Shown here one piece after another: positions 1-6,061 of a DNA stretch of 7,561 nucleotides. Both the position numbers and the translations under genes were made by a program. The stretch's first letter is position 1. Each line of letters opens with the position of its first letter. The notes under the pieces were generated by a model. It worked only from the letters and a program-made list of their open reading frames with translations. It was not told the origin of the DNA and did not search any database. The DNA is from Phycisphaerales bacterium (GTDB taxonomy: Bacteria > Planctomycetota > Phycisphaerae > Sedimentisphaerales > Anaerohalosphaeraceae). The stretch lies in the NCBI GenBank assembly GCA_011053245.1, contig DRGS01000059.1:1-7561 (forward strand). Reading direction: 5' to 3'.

Positions 1-1600
1 CGGCTTCCGGTGTGCCGGCAATGTTGTAGAGACCAAAGGTGTCCGTGCCGTCGGCCATAGCTAACCATTGGCCGGCGGAGGTTCTAACTGCCGAGAAGGG
101 ATTGGTAGTGCCGGATGAGATTTCCAACATTCCGTTGGTAGGAGTAGCCGTCCCGATGCCGACGTTGCCGGTGCTTGTATCTACTACCAAATCATCGGTA
201 TTGACAATAAAGTCTCCGGTGGTTGACAGAGCGACGTTGAGATTGCTCCCGGCATTGGGAGTAACGGTCAAAGCGCCGGTCGAGGTGATATCGCCGCCGT
301 TGACCGCAAGGTCGCCGGTTAGAGTTACATCGGTATCATCATTGGTAAGAGCAGTCGACTCTACCCATGCAGCACCGTCCCAGCGGAAGGTGTTGTTAAC
401 TGCGGTGCCTGCATTGGTAGTGGCCTTGGTAACCCACTCCGGAGCCGTTGCTCCGGCGTTGACTGCCAGAAGCTGACTTGCGGTACCTACGCCGAGGCGA
501 ACCCAGTTGGTGCCATCGAAGTACAGTACATCACCGGCAGTCTCACCGCTTATCGTAAGATCGGTCACCATCGTCAGCCCTGTCCCGTCTACAGAAACAT
601 CACCGGAGAGAGCAACAGGATTATAATTAGTACCATCTGCGACAAGAAGATTGCCGCTGGTATTGGTCGTCATCGTTATATCATCACCGGTAACGGTTAA
701 GTCGCCGGTTATTACTGCATTGCCGCTGACGTTCAATATCCCGCTTACCGTTACATCGGTAGCATCATTGGTAAGAGCCGTTGACTCTGTCCATGCAGTT
801 CCATTCCAGTAAAGAGTATTATTAGCCGCTGTACCATCGGTGATGGTACCTGCGACTGTTGACCATGATGGGTTCGCTGCGACACCACCTGTCTGTAAGA
901 CCTGACCGGCAGTACCCGGGCCAAGATTGACCCATGCGGTTCCATTGTAATAAAGGACATCGCCCTGTGCGATGCCGGTAAGGGTCGTATCCGAAAGACC
1001 GGCAAGATCACCCGCCGCTGCCGCTGACCACTGGGGAGCTGTTGCACCAGCGTTAACTGTTAAAGCCTGACCGGCGGTACCTATGTTGAGATTGAGCCAG
1101 TTAGTACCATCGAAGTAAACAACATCACCGGCGGCAGAACTTGTGAACGTAGTATCCGACAGACCACCAAAAGTCGTAGAGCTTCCGCTTATACCATCAA
1201 GCGTTGTCCAGGCGGATTCATCCTCGTCGCGATATTCGAGCTCACCGGTAGTCGGGTTAACCCGGATACCCGGATCGTTGGTATAGGTTAAGACACCAAG
1301 CCAGTACAGGTATGAAGACTCGCCCGTGGTAAGCATCCGAAGGAAGTCATCGGTATCCGCCGAGGGCTTAAAGTCTATAGCCCCCTCGTTGTTGACGATG
1401 GATGCCTCACCGGCATCTGCCTTTGTGATGGTTAGCGTGAAATCACCGGCATCGGTCAATATAACCGAAGGCGAATCGCCTGCCCCGTCATCGAGCGTTA
1501 AGTCCTTGTTGGTCGTAGCTGCAAAGACCGCCTGCCCGAAAGCAAGATGCAAGACCATTACTACTACAACGATTCTTTTTAACAGTTCATTCGTCTTCAT
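1..1600 (-). CDS. Secreted tail-fibre-like repeat protein, N-terminal part (runs off left edge)
   Basis: An open frame of 533 codons runs from an ATG to the window edge with no stop. The start is supported by AGGAG six bases upstream and by a clean signal peptide (residues 1-27: KR, a hydrophobic stretch of V/L/M/A, then AVFA before ATTN). The mature part is rich in T, G, D, N and A and has almost no cysteine. Residues 146-192 and 201-247 are two 47-residue repeats (GLSDTT...GDVLYYNGTAW...GTAGQ), with a third partial copy at 348-390 and a second repeat type (NNT..WNGTAW.ESTALTND) at 253-287 and 395-429. Near residues 478-487 it reads GNVGIGTATP, a motif common in phage tail-fibre-like proteins that end in a Peptidase_S74 self-cleaving chaperone. 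That C-terminal domain would lie outside the window and is only inferred. The signal peptide argues for an exported surface or matrix fibre rather than a virion part. No other phage genes are visible. Exact role unknown. Confidence 0.85.
   Translation of the reverse strand, partial: MKTNELLKRIVVVVMVLHLAFGQAVFAATTNKDLTLDDGAGDSPSVILTDAGDFTLTITKADAGEASIVNNEGAIDFKPSADTDDFLRMLTTGESSYLYWLGVLTYTNDPGIRVNPTTGELEYRDEDESAWTTLDGISGSSTTFGGLSDTTFTSSAAGDVVYFDGTNWLNLNIGTAGQALTVNAGATAPQWSAAAAGDLAGLSDTTLTGIAQGDVLYYNGTAWVNLGPGTAGQVLQTGGVAANPSWSTVAGTITDGTAANNTLYWNGTAWTESTALTNDATDVTVSGILNVSGNAVITGDLTVTGDDITMTTNTSGNLLVADGTNYNPVALSGDVSVDGTGLTMVTDLTISGETAGDVLYFDGTNWVRLGVGTASQLLAVNAGATAPEWVTKATTNAGTAVNNTFRWDGAAWVESTALTNDDTDVTLTGDLAVNGGDITSTGALTVTPNAGSNLNVALSTTGDFIVNTDDLVVDTSTGNVGIGTATPTNGMLEISSGTTNPFSAVRTSAGQWLAMADGTDTFGLYNIAGTPEA
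314..1165 (-). repeat. Intragenic repeats of the tail-fibre-like gene
   Basis: Two in-frame repeat types alternate inside the gene. Type A is 141 bases at 1025-1165 and 860-1000, with a shorter copy at 431-559; its protein core is GDVLYFDGTNW followed by GTAGQ and a closing P.W or PEW. Type B lies at 740-844 and 314-418 with the core ESTALTND.TDVT. The arrangement A-A-B-spacer-A-B suggests duplication of an A-B block. Such repeats in fibre proteins usually build the shaft. Gain or loss of units by recombination is a plausible source of length variation. Confidence 0.75.
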
Positions 1601-1710
1601 TTTGTTTCTCCTAATTATGTTTTCGTTATTCATTTTCTTTTCCTTGTCATTTAGAAATACAGTTCAATCTTACTTTTCTCATTGCTCATTTCGTCTTTAA
1701 TAGAGAGGCA

Positions 1711-1756
1711 ATTAATTAGCTCTTTACTATCTCTATCCCTGTAAATAACGCCCCTG
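1711..1756 (-). promoter_or_regulatory. Upstream element, copy 1 (before tail-fibre-like gene)
   Basis: On the minus strand this holds GGCGTTATTTACAGGG, then, 21 bases after TTTACA, TAATTAAT. The same arrangement with the same 21-base gap occurs before the lipoprotein gene (2947-2991), in the same orientation relative to the gene. It ends about 110 bases before the ATG. TTTACA and the TAATTAAT box could be promoter parts, but a 21-base spacing is long for a standard sigma-70 promoter, so an activator or operator site, or a duplicated intergenic segment, is equally possible. The rest of the gap between 1601 and 1801 is AT-rich and shows no gene. Confidence 0.4.
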
Positions 1757-1801
1757 ATAATTGTTTATTGTTATCATTGCGAGCACCTGAGTGTTCACTT
1801 A

Positions 1802-2275
1802 TCATAGACCCAGTATCTTTTTTGCGAATTTCGCCTTCAGCTTTTCAAGCTCCTTTACCCTTTTTTCCAGAGAGATATTGTTTTTCTGCTGGGCATCTAA
1901 GCAGTTACTCAATTCTTCAATATCTTTACCGAGTCTTTCGTTTTCCTTCTTCAATAAATCAAGCTGCCCCTGTTGAGTCTTTACTGCCTCTGCCAGATCA
2001 TCTTTAATTTCCCCAGAAGTATCACCCGGCAATTCAGCCTGTACTTGCGGACAGTTACCAAAATCAATTGGGGCACTTACCGGTTCAGCGATCATGTCAC
2101 TGACAAAAGCTGCCAGTTCAATTCCGATAGAAGCTGACTGAACTGCACCCTGCTGTGAATCGGCTACCGCCTTTGCCATATGATTCGAAGATGAAAGGTA
2201 AAACAACTGCAATACTCCTACAAATACTGCGATACCCAGAAAGAACTTTTTGTTGTAATGTTTTTTAGATTCCAT
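1802..2275 (-). CDS. Membrane-anchored coiled-coil protein, unknown function
   Basis: A 157-residue protein with a short basic N-terminus (ESKKHYNKK), one hydrophobic segment at about residues 11-28 that anchors or exports it, a variable middle with PVSAP, and a long charged heptad-like helix at about 90-153 (QLDLLKKENERLGKDIEEL, then LEKRVKELEKLKAKF) that should form a coiled coil. Two cysteines (75 and 125) are present. The ATG overlaps the 3' end of the upstream lipoprotein gene by 11 bases and has AAGGAG at the right distance inside that gene, so the two are probably translationally coupled and act together at the envelope. I do not recognise a family; the coiled coil could be a scaffold or an oligomerisation stalk. 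Confidence 0.75.
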   Translation of the reverse strand: MESKKHYNKKFFLGIAVFVGVLQLFYLSSSNHMAKAVADSQQGAVQSASIGIELAAFVSDMIAEPVSAPIDFGNCPQVQAELPGDTSGEIKDDLAEAVKTQQGQLDLLKKENERLGKDIEELSNCLDAQQKNNISLEKRVKELEKLKAKFAKKILGL

Positions 2276-2864
2276 GATTTTCTCCTTGCTTTGAAAGTGT
2301 TATTGTTTCTTTTTTTATTGAGTTGTATTCGCCGTTTACAAACCTGCGAACTGTATCAACTTTGTTGGACAGAATTTCATCGTTGGAAAATGTCCGCTCA
2401 TGCATCAATGCGACAAAGCATGAGGCGGTGTCCTCAAAATGACTTACCCTGCTGTATAGATTCACATAGCCGGCGCCGCCCGGAATGAACTGCGGGAAAG
2501 GGACAGCCGCTATTATAGCTAAAGCCAGCATTGAGCCGCCGTAATCTTCGTATGTGGAACCGTCCGAGTGGAAACCATAATGGAATTCTTCCCATTCATC
2601 TTTACGGTTGTTTCCCGCCCTGATCTCAAAGCTGTGAAAGGCTTCTTCTAAGAGCGTATCATTATCAGCGAGGAGATAGAGATGAATCGTACCTTCCGGA
2701 TCGTTGGTTTTCACCATCCCCTTAAAGACCAGCCCAAGCGGGTTCAGCAACTCCTGATGGATCGGGCCAATGTTTGCCCGGAAGTATTCAGGGCTATCAT
2801 CCAAAACGCTGTAGTTCACACAGCCGTAAAACAATAACACCAAGAGCAATATAGATTGTTTCAT
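2265..2864 (-). CDS. Putative lipoprotein, unknown function
   Basis: A 199-residue protein. The N-terminus (K followed by a run of I/L/V, then LLFYGC) looks like a lipoprotein signal with Cys15 as the lipidated residue. The lipobox is imperfect, with F and Y at -3 and -2, so plain secretion or a membrane anchor is possible. The body is mixed polar with aromatic-rich stretches (DEWEEFHYGFHSDG, residues 89-102), a hydrophobic patch at 111-127 ending in PFPQFIPGGAG, and a basic C-terminus. An AAGGG sequence lies upstream of the ATG. It is the first gene of a two-gene unit with the coiled-coil gene that overlaps its stop codon. A copy of the shared TTTACAGGG/TAATTAAT element lies about 80-130 bases upstream. 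No family recognised. Confidence 0.72.
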   Translation of the reverse strand: MKQSILLLVLLFYGCVNYSVLDDSPEYFRANIGPIHQELLNPLGLVFKGMVKTNDPEGTIHLYLLADNDTLLEEAFHSFEIRAGNNRKDEWEEFHYGFHSDGSTYEDYGGSMLALAIIAAVPFPQFIPGGAGYVNLYSRVSHFEDTASCFVALMHERTFSNDEILSNKVDTVRRFVNGEYNSIKKETITLSKQGENHGI

Positions 2865-2946
2865 TTGTCATCCCTTTCTAATCGCCGATAGAAATAACAC
2901 CATGTTCCGTTCTGCTAACTGCAGCATCGACGAATAAAAGGGCCTG

Positions 2947-2991
2947 ATTAATTATCCTTCTGCTATTGCGGCCCCTGTAAAAAACGCCCTG
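2947..2991 (-). promoter_or_regulatory. Upstream element, copy 2 (before lipoprotein gene)
   Basis: On the minus strand it reads GGCGTTTTTTACAGGG, then 21 bases after TTTACA the box TAATTAAT. This matches the element before the tail-fibre-like gene in sequence, spacing and orientation, while the 21 bases between are only about half identical. It sits about 80 bases before the lipoprotein ATG. The gap 2865-3264 otherwise holds the GTCATTGC repeat and the mntA promoter, but no gene that I can support. Confidence 0.4.
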
Positions 2992-2996
2992 TCTTT

Positions 2997-3101
2997 GTCA
3001 TTGCCAGGCCTAAGGCTCCCCTTGTCATTGCAAACCCGAAGGGTGAAGCAATCTCCCGATTTCGAACGTTTGAGATCGCCGCGGTTTCACCTAGCAATGA
3101 C
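2997..3101. repeat. GTCATTGC-family dispersed repeat, inverted pair
   Basis: GTCATTGC occurs at 2997-3004 and again at 3024-3031, and its reverse complement GCAATGAC at 3094-3101. Inside the outer arms lie GCAATCTC (3048-3055) and GAGAT (3072-3076), facing each other. This is the widely dispersed intergenic repeat whose usual form is GTCATTGCGAG, a variable centre, then GCAATCTC. Here a head-to-head pair can fold into one long cruciform. It separates two divergent gene groups. Confidence 0.7.
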
Positions 3102-3174
3102 AAAGAACAGCGTTTGAGACTGCGGTATCGGCCTGTTAGCCTTTCAATGGCTATGGTCAGGGTAATTAAAAGTG

Positions 3175-3203
3175 TTGATATCTATTGATGTTCTTATTAC
3201 AAT
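3175..3203 (+). promoter_or_regulatory. Predicted sigma-70-type promoter of mntA-hepT
   Basis: TTGATA is followed after exactly 17 bases by TACAAT, one mismatch from each consensus hexamer. Transcription would start near 3210 and leave a leader of about 55 bases before the mntA ATG. Its position inside the longest possible mntA frame is one reason to prefer the downstream start. Confidence 0.6.
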
Positions 3204-3264
3204 ACCGTCAAGAAGATGGTTTGTTGGATTTCGAAACAATCTTTTATGCAGAATAGGGACGAAT

Positions 3265-3564
3265 ATGCAGACAAACGAAGACATATTAAACAAATTAAAC
3301 CAACACGCAGAGAAGCTGCAAAAGAGTTTTTCTGTACATCGAATTGGGCTTTTTGGCTCTTATGTTCACGGATCAGCTAAGCAAAGCAGTGATGTTGATA
3401 TCCTTGTTGAACTTACTGATCCCAGTTTTGATCATTATATGGATTTGAAGTTTTATCTTGAGCAGCTTTTCGGCACATCCGTCGATCTGGTGCTGGCAGA
3501 TACTATCAAACCAAGGCTTCAACCTATCATTGCTCGGGAGGTGATCTATGCCAAGGGATTATAA
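3265..3564 (+). CDS. mntA: MntA-type nucleotidyltransferase antitoxin
   Basis: A 99-residue minimal nucleotidyltransferase. The signature GSX10DXD is complete: G31-S32 in GLFGSYVHG, then D43 and D45 in SSDVDILVEL, with a third acidic residue at D74 (SVDLVLAD). Proteins of this family in type VII toxin-antitoxin systems neutralise the HEPN toxin HepT by transferring AMP units to a tyrosine of its RX4HXY motif; that is family knowledge. An in-frame GTG at 3172 would add 31 residues, but that stretch has no family character and contains the predicted promoter, while the ATG used here gives the usual length of about 100 residues. The 3' end overlaps hepT by 17 bases, so the two are cotranscribed and coupled. 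The active site appears intact. Confidence 0.9.
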   Translation: MQTNEDILNKLNQHAEKLQKSFSVHRIGLFGSYVHGSAKQSSDVDILVELTDPSFDHYMDLKFYLEQLFGTSVDLVLADTIKPRLQPIIAREVIYAKGL

Positions 3565-3877
3565 GTTACAACTTGATGATATTCTGGAAGCGATTGAAAG
3601 GATCAAGCAATACACCAGCGATATGAGCGAAGAAGCTTTTGCCTTAGATCACAAAACTCAGGATGCTGTTATCCGCAATCTTGAGATTATTGGAGAGGCA
3701 GCTCGTAATCTCCCGGAGAAGATAAAAAAATCAACGAGCCAAACACAATGGCATAAGATCATCGCACTGCGAAACATTCTTATTCATGAATATTTCGGTG
3801 TAAACACAAAAATACTCTGGGATGTGATAACGAATAAGCTTGGTAAACTTGAAGACACTTGCCGTAAGTTGTATTAA
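3548..3877 (+). CDS. hepT: HepT-type HEPN ribonuclease toxin
   Basis: A 109-residue HEPN (DUF86) protein. The RX4HXY motif is seen as R75-NILI-H80-E-Y82 and is expected to be the RNase active site, with Y82 the likely site of AMPylation by the partner. The conserved helix VIRNLEIIGEAARNLP (residues 41-56) is also typical. Translation starts inside mntA behind GGAGGTGATCT, an unusually full match to the 16S anti-Shine-Dalgarno sequence. Toxin output therefore depends on mntA transcription and probably on its translation. With all key residues present the module should be active. It lies beside dispersed repeats, as small mobile modules often do. Whether it serves phage defence, plasmid-like maintenance or only selfish persistence cannot be told from the sequence. 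Confidence 0.9.
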   Translation: MPRDYKLQLDDILEAIERIKQYTSDMSEEAFALDHKTQDAVIRNLEIIGEAARNLPEKIKKSTSQTQWHKIIALRNILIHEYFGVNTKILWDVITNKLGKLEDTCRKLY

Positions 3878-3929
3878 TATGATAGTGAACGATTGAAATT
3901 AAACCGCCATTCAGTGCGAAAGGACAATT

Positions 3930-4397
3930 ATGAATCGATTTGCGAATGGCATACTGTTGTTTTCTGCGATTATGTCTATGGCATCAAGTGCCTTTGCAGT
4001 TGGTAATTATGCAAATAACGATGTGGCTGACGGCTCTGTGGAAAATCCATTTGAGATAGCTACTGCCGAACAACTCGATGAACTCGGAAGCCACTCTGAG
4101 GACTGGTCTCTGTGCTTTTATCTCTCAGCCGATATCGACCTGAGTGACTTTAACGGCCTCGACGGCAACCCCACATTCAATCGGATAGGAACGGGCTCGG
4201 GCGGCAATGCATTTGACGGCATCTTCGATGGTAATGGACATACAGTAAGTAATCTTACATTAACTTTTGACGGCATAGATCATGTCGGCCTGTTTCGGAT
4301 ATCTGGGAGCGAATGCAGTGATAGAAAAGCTCGGCGTAGAAGATGTCAATATAACCGCGGTCAGCAGCCTAAACGTCGGCACACTTACAGGCTTTAA
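3930..4397 (+). CDS. GLUG-repeat secreted protein, N-terminal fragment (frameshifted)
   Basis: The ATG follows AAGGA at good spacing and opens a signal peptide (residues 1-23, ending SSAFA before VGNY). The mature part starts as typical planctomycete GLUG proteins do: NPFEIATAEQLDELG, then FYLSADIDLSDF, FNRIGTG and FDGIFDGNGHTVSNLT. The true frame is lost after DHVGLF (residue 122). The remaining 33 residues are arginine-rich, unlike the family, and come from an extra T in the run at 4293-4295. Removing one T joins it to the next frame and restores GLFGYLGAN, for a whole protein of 361 residues. It starts 52 bases after hepT, and no terminator is visible between them. Confidence 0.75.
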   Translation: MNRFANGILLFSAIMSMASSAFAVGNYANNDVADGSVENPFEIATAEQLDELGSHSEDWSLCFYLSADIDLSDFNGLDGNPTFNRIGTGSGGNAFDGIFDGNGHTVSNLTLTFDGIDHVGLFRISGSECSDRKARRRRCQYNRGQQPKRRHTYRL

Positions 4398-5016
4398 CAA
4401 TTACGGCACTATAAGTAACTGCTATACAACCGGTACTATCGCAGGCTCACAATATGTCGGAGGGTTGGCGGGGCATAACTATTATGGCAACGTTGACAAT
4501 TGCTATTCCAGGGTCAGCGTTACCGGGCCGGATGATTGCAGTTTTTTCGGAGGATTGTTTGGTCGCAGTTACCGCGGCAGTATCAGCAAATGTTATTCAA
4601 CCGGCCACGTATCCGGCGGCAGCAATGCGTTATATCTCGGCGAGCTTATCGGCTATCGTTACCAGACCGCGATAACCGCCTGCTTCTGGGATATCGGTAC
4701 CAGCTCTCAAGCAGATAGTGACGGCGGGACAGGCAAGCCGACCGCTGACATGAAGGACATGACCACCTTCACCGGCCCGGCAGCAGGCTGGGATTTTCTC
4801 GGAGAGAGCACAAACGGCGACGATGATAACTGGGGCTCGCCGGTCAATGCGAACGATGGCTATCCGGTTCTTTGGTGGCAGGATGTACCTATCTGCGTCA
4901 ACAGGCCAAAGTACGATTCCAACGGCGATTGCAGAGTGGACTTTGTCGATTTCACTGGTTTTGCCTCACAATGGCTCGACTGCGGCCTGCTGAATCCCAA
5001 TCATTGCACGCAATAA
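4282..5016 (+). CDS. GLUG-repeat secreted protein, C-terminal fragment with dockerin-like tail
   Basis: This frame continues the preceding signal-peptide-bearing fragment. The ATG at 4282 has no ribosome binding site and is unlikely to be a real start; homology-like sequence begins around 4291. Recognisable GLUG repeats are VGGLAGHNYYGNVDNCYS, FGGLFGRSYRGSISKCYS and ELIGYRYQTAITACFW, each a glycine turn followed by a C-Y or C-F strand, giving a beta-helix-like fold. The last 40 residues begin CVNRPKYDSNGDC and carry one EF-hand-like loop (DSNGDCRVDFVDFTGFASQW) followed by LDCG. Single dockerin-like loops of this kind close many secreted proteins of Phycisphaerae and may bind calcium or anchor the protein. 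The frame ends in tandem TAA codons. If the frameshift is real, the gene is a pseudogene. Confidence 0.72.
   Translation: MSACFGYLGANAVIEKLGVEDVNITAVSSLNVGTLTGFNNYGTISNCYTTGTIAGSQYVGGLAGHNYYGNVDNCYSRVSVTGPDDCSFFGGLFGRSYRGSISKCYSTGHVSGGSNALYLGELIGYRYQTAITACFWDIGTSSQADSDGGTGKPTADMKDMTTFTGPAAGWDFLGESTNGDDDNWGSPVNANDGYPVLWWQDVPICVNRPKYDSNGDCRVDFVDFTGFASQWLDCGLLNPNHCTQ
4293..4295 (+). other. Frameshift point in the GLUG gene
   Basis: The TTT run has one T too many for the family reading. With TT the frame reads GLF-GYLGAN, the expected GLUG motif; with TTT it reads GLF-RISGS and stops 33 codons later. Codon-level agreement on both sides is good, so a single insertion or a consensus error explains it. 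The run is too short for a classic slippery site, and no strong downstream structure is evident. Confidence 0.75.
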
Positions 5017-5023
5017 TAAACGC

Positions 5024-5075
5024 TGTCATTGCTGCGAGGAATAAAATAGAGCCTGTCCTGAGCGAAGTCGAAGGG
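5024..5075. repeat. Dispersed repeat fragments (GTCATTGC type and GAGCCTGTCC type)
   Basis: A degraded GTCATTGC copy (with CTGCGAGGA instead of GAGGA following) is joined to GAGCCTGTCCTGAGCGAAG followed by TCGAAGGGG. The second is also a widespread intergenic repeat motif in environmental bacterial genomes. They start just after the GLUG stop codons and suggest repeated insertion in this gap. Confidence 0.5.
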
Positions 5076-5161
5076 GCCGGATTCTACTTTTTAGTTTGCC
5101 GGAGGGTTATATAGAAAAAGATCGCAAACCCCAACACATCGGGACTTACGCCCGTACACGC

Positions 5162-5187
5162 GTTGCTATTACTGCGAAAGCGGCAAC
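5162..5187. repeat. Small hairpin with GAAA loop
   Basis: GTTGC at the left and GCAAC at the right enclose GCGAAAGC, a short GC stem closed by a GNRA-type loop. It directly precedes the next GTCATTGC repeat. No function can be assigned. Confidence 0.35.
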
Positions 5188-5189
5188 AT

Positions 5190-5225
5190 GTCATTGCGAG
5201 GCGAAGCCGCGGCAATCTCTTTTTT
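5190..5225 (+). terminator. GTCATTGC repeat unit that can act as a terminator
   Basis: A compact repeat copy: ATTGC and GCAAT pair around GGC-GAA-GCC, and a run of six T follows on the plus strand. This suits ending transcription from the plus-strand hepT/GLUG side before it enters the oppositely oriented PEP-CTERM gene. It is a repeat in origin; termination is inferred from structure plus the T run. Confidence 0.5.
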
Positions 5226-5244
5226 CACTCATCACTCAAAGCTA

Positions 5245-5895
5245 TTATGCCCGGCGTTTTCTTCGCAAAGCCAAACCGCCCAAGCCGAGCAGCAAGAGCG
5301 TAGCCGGTTCAGGCACCACATCGCCGTCGCGCACAGCCCAGGCATATTCGGGGATGAGAGCATCGTTAAACAACTGGCGTCCGTCGTGGAAAGCGAAGAT
5401 TACTCCAGTACCAGGATCGAGTCCTTCAGGAGAAGCCCAGTACCAGTTAGACTGTAGGTTAATAAATGGGCCGGCGTTTGGAGCAGATGGACTACCTGCA
5501 GAATTACCTAATTCCGTATAGTACATATAACCCAACTCAGAGTTAGGACTACTTATGTTGATGCCTACGTCAGTCGAGCCATCATTACTATAAGTAAAGT
5601 CATAACTGACTCCGTTGACCGGGAGGGCATGGGGCAGCCGCCAGTCAGTGTAGGTGTAATCACGTACTGAGTCGTAATAGGATAGGTTTTCAGCCCAGGT
5701 CACGGCATTGCTCCAGGCCATCCAACCATCCGCATCATAGCCTGAAGTCTGCGCATAGCTGGCATCCTGGAGCCAGGTGATGTCCAGGACATCATCGTAG
5801 ATGAGCCCCCCTCCCCTGTCGATGAGTAGTGCATGGACAGAGACAGTCGAGCCGAACACCATTACCATTATTAAAATAATTAACGATTTTTTCAT
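5245..5895 (-). CDS. PEP-CTERM sorted protein with DUF1566/Lcl-like domain
   Basis: A 216-residue exported protein. The start is the ATG with AGGAG eight bases upstream; an upstream TTG in frame lacks a site and would put extra residues before the signal peptide. Residues 1-22 are the signal peptide (KKSLIILIMVMVF, ending SVHA). The body shows the DUF1566 (Lcl C-terminal) pattern: LIYDDVLDITWLQDASYA near 31-48, NAVTWAENL near 63-71, DWRLPHALP at 84-92, ELGYMYYTELGN at 120-131, NWYWAS at 150-155 and AWAVRDGD at 185-192. The end is a complete PEP-CTERM signal: VPEPAT, a hydrophobic helix, then RRKRR. Such proteins are thought to be processed by an exosortase and sent to the cell surface or exopolysaccharide; no exosortase gene is in the window. 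The domain's ligand is unknown. Confidence 0.9.
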   Translation of the reverse strand: MKKSLIILIMVMVFGSTVSVHALLIDRGGGLIYDDVLDITWLQDASYAQTSGYDADGWMAWSNAVTWAENLSYYDSVRDYTYTDWRLPHALPVNGVSYDFTYSNDGSTDVGINISSPNSELGYMYYTELGNSAGSPSAPNAGPFINLQSNWYWASPEGLDPGTGVIFAFHDGRQLFNDALIPEYAWAVRDGDVVPEPATLLLLGLGGLALRRKRRA

Positions 5896-6061
5896 CTTCT
5901 CTTCTCCTAAAAAATTGTTGTTCTTTTTCAAAAATGTTTTGTAGTGGGGAATATATGGCAGGAAACCAAAAAGTTCTTTTCACCACTCCTTTTTTGCCAA
6001 TCCATAACTCTTTTCGTTCAATCCGTTTCTTTTCATCGCATTTTCATCACCACCTTTCCAA

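Noticed and set aside
39..476. Plus-strand open frame of 145 codons
   Set aside because: It lies antisense to the tail-fibre-like gene, has no ribosome binding site or recognisable domain, and its composition follows the codons of the opposite strand.
751..1047. Minus-strand frame of 98 codons
   Set aside because: Wrong frame within the tail-fibre-like gene, whose own frame is open for all 1600 bases.
1326..1700. Plus-strand open frame of 124 codons
   Set aside because: Antisense to the start of the tail-fibre-like gene and its leader; the phenylalanine-rich end is just AT-rich leader sequence.
4291..4300. Programmed ribosomal frameshift in the GLUG gene
   Set aside because: No slippery heptamer of known type and no clear stimulatory structure; a simple insertion or sequence error explains it better.
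4454..5114. Overlapping short plus-strand frames in the GLUG gene
   Set aside because: They are alternate-frame shadows of the GLUG/dockerin reading, which has signal, repeats and tail in order.
5096..5521. Plus-strand frame of 141 codons over the end of the PEP-CTERM gene
   Set aside because: Antisense to a well-supported gene and runs through dispersed repeat sequence; no domain seen.
5896..5931. Upstream TTG start for the PEP-CTERM gene
   Set aside because: It would place 12 extra residues before a perfect signal peptide, and the ribosome binding site lies after it, next to the ATG at 5895.
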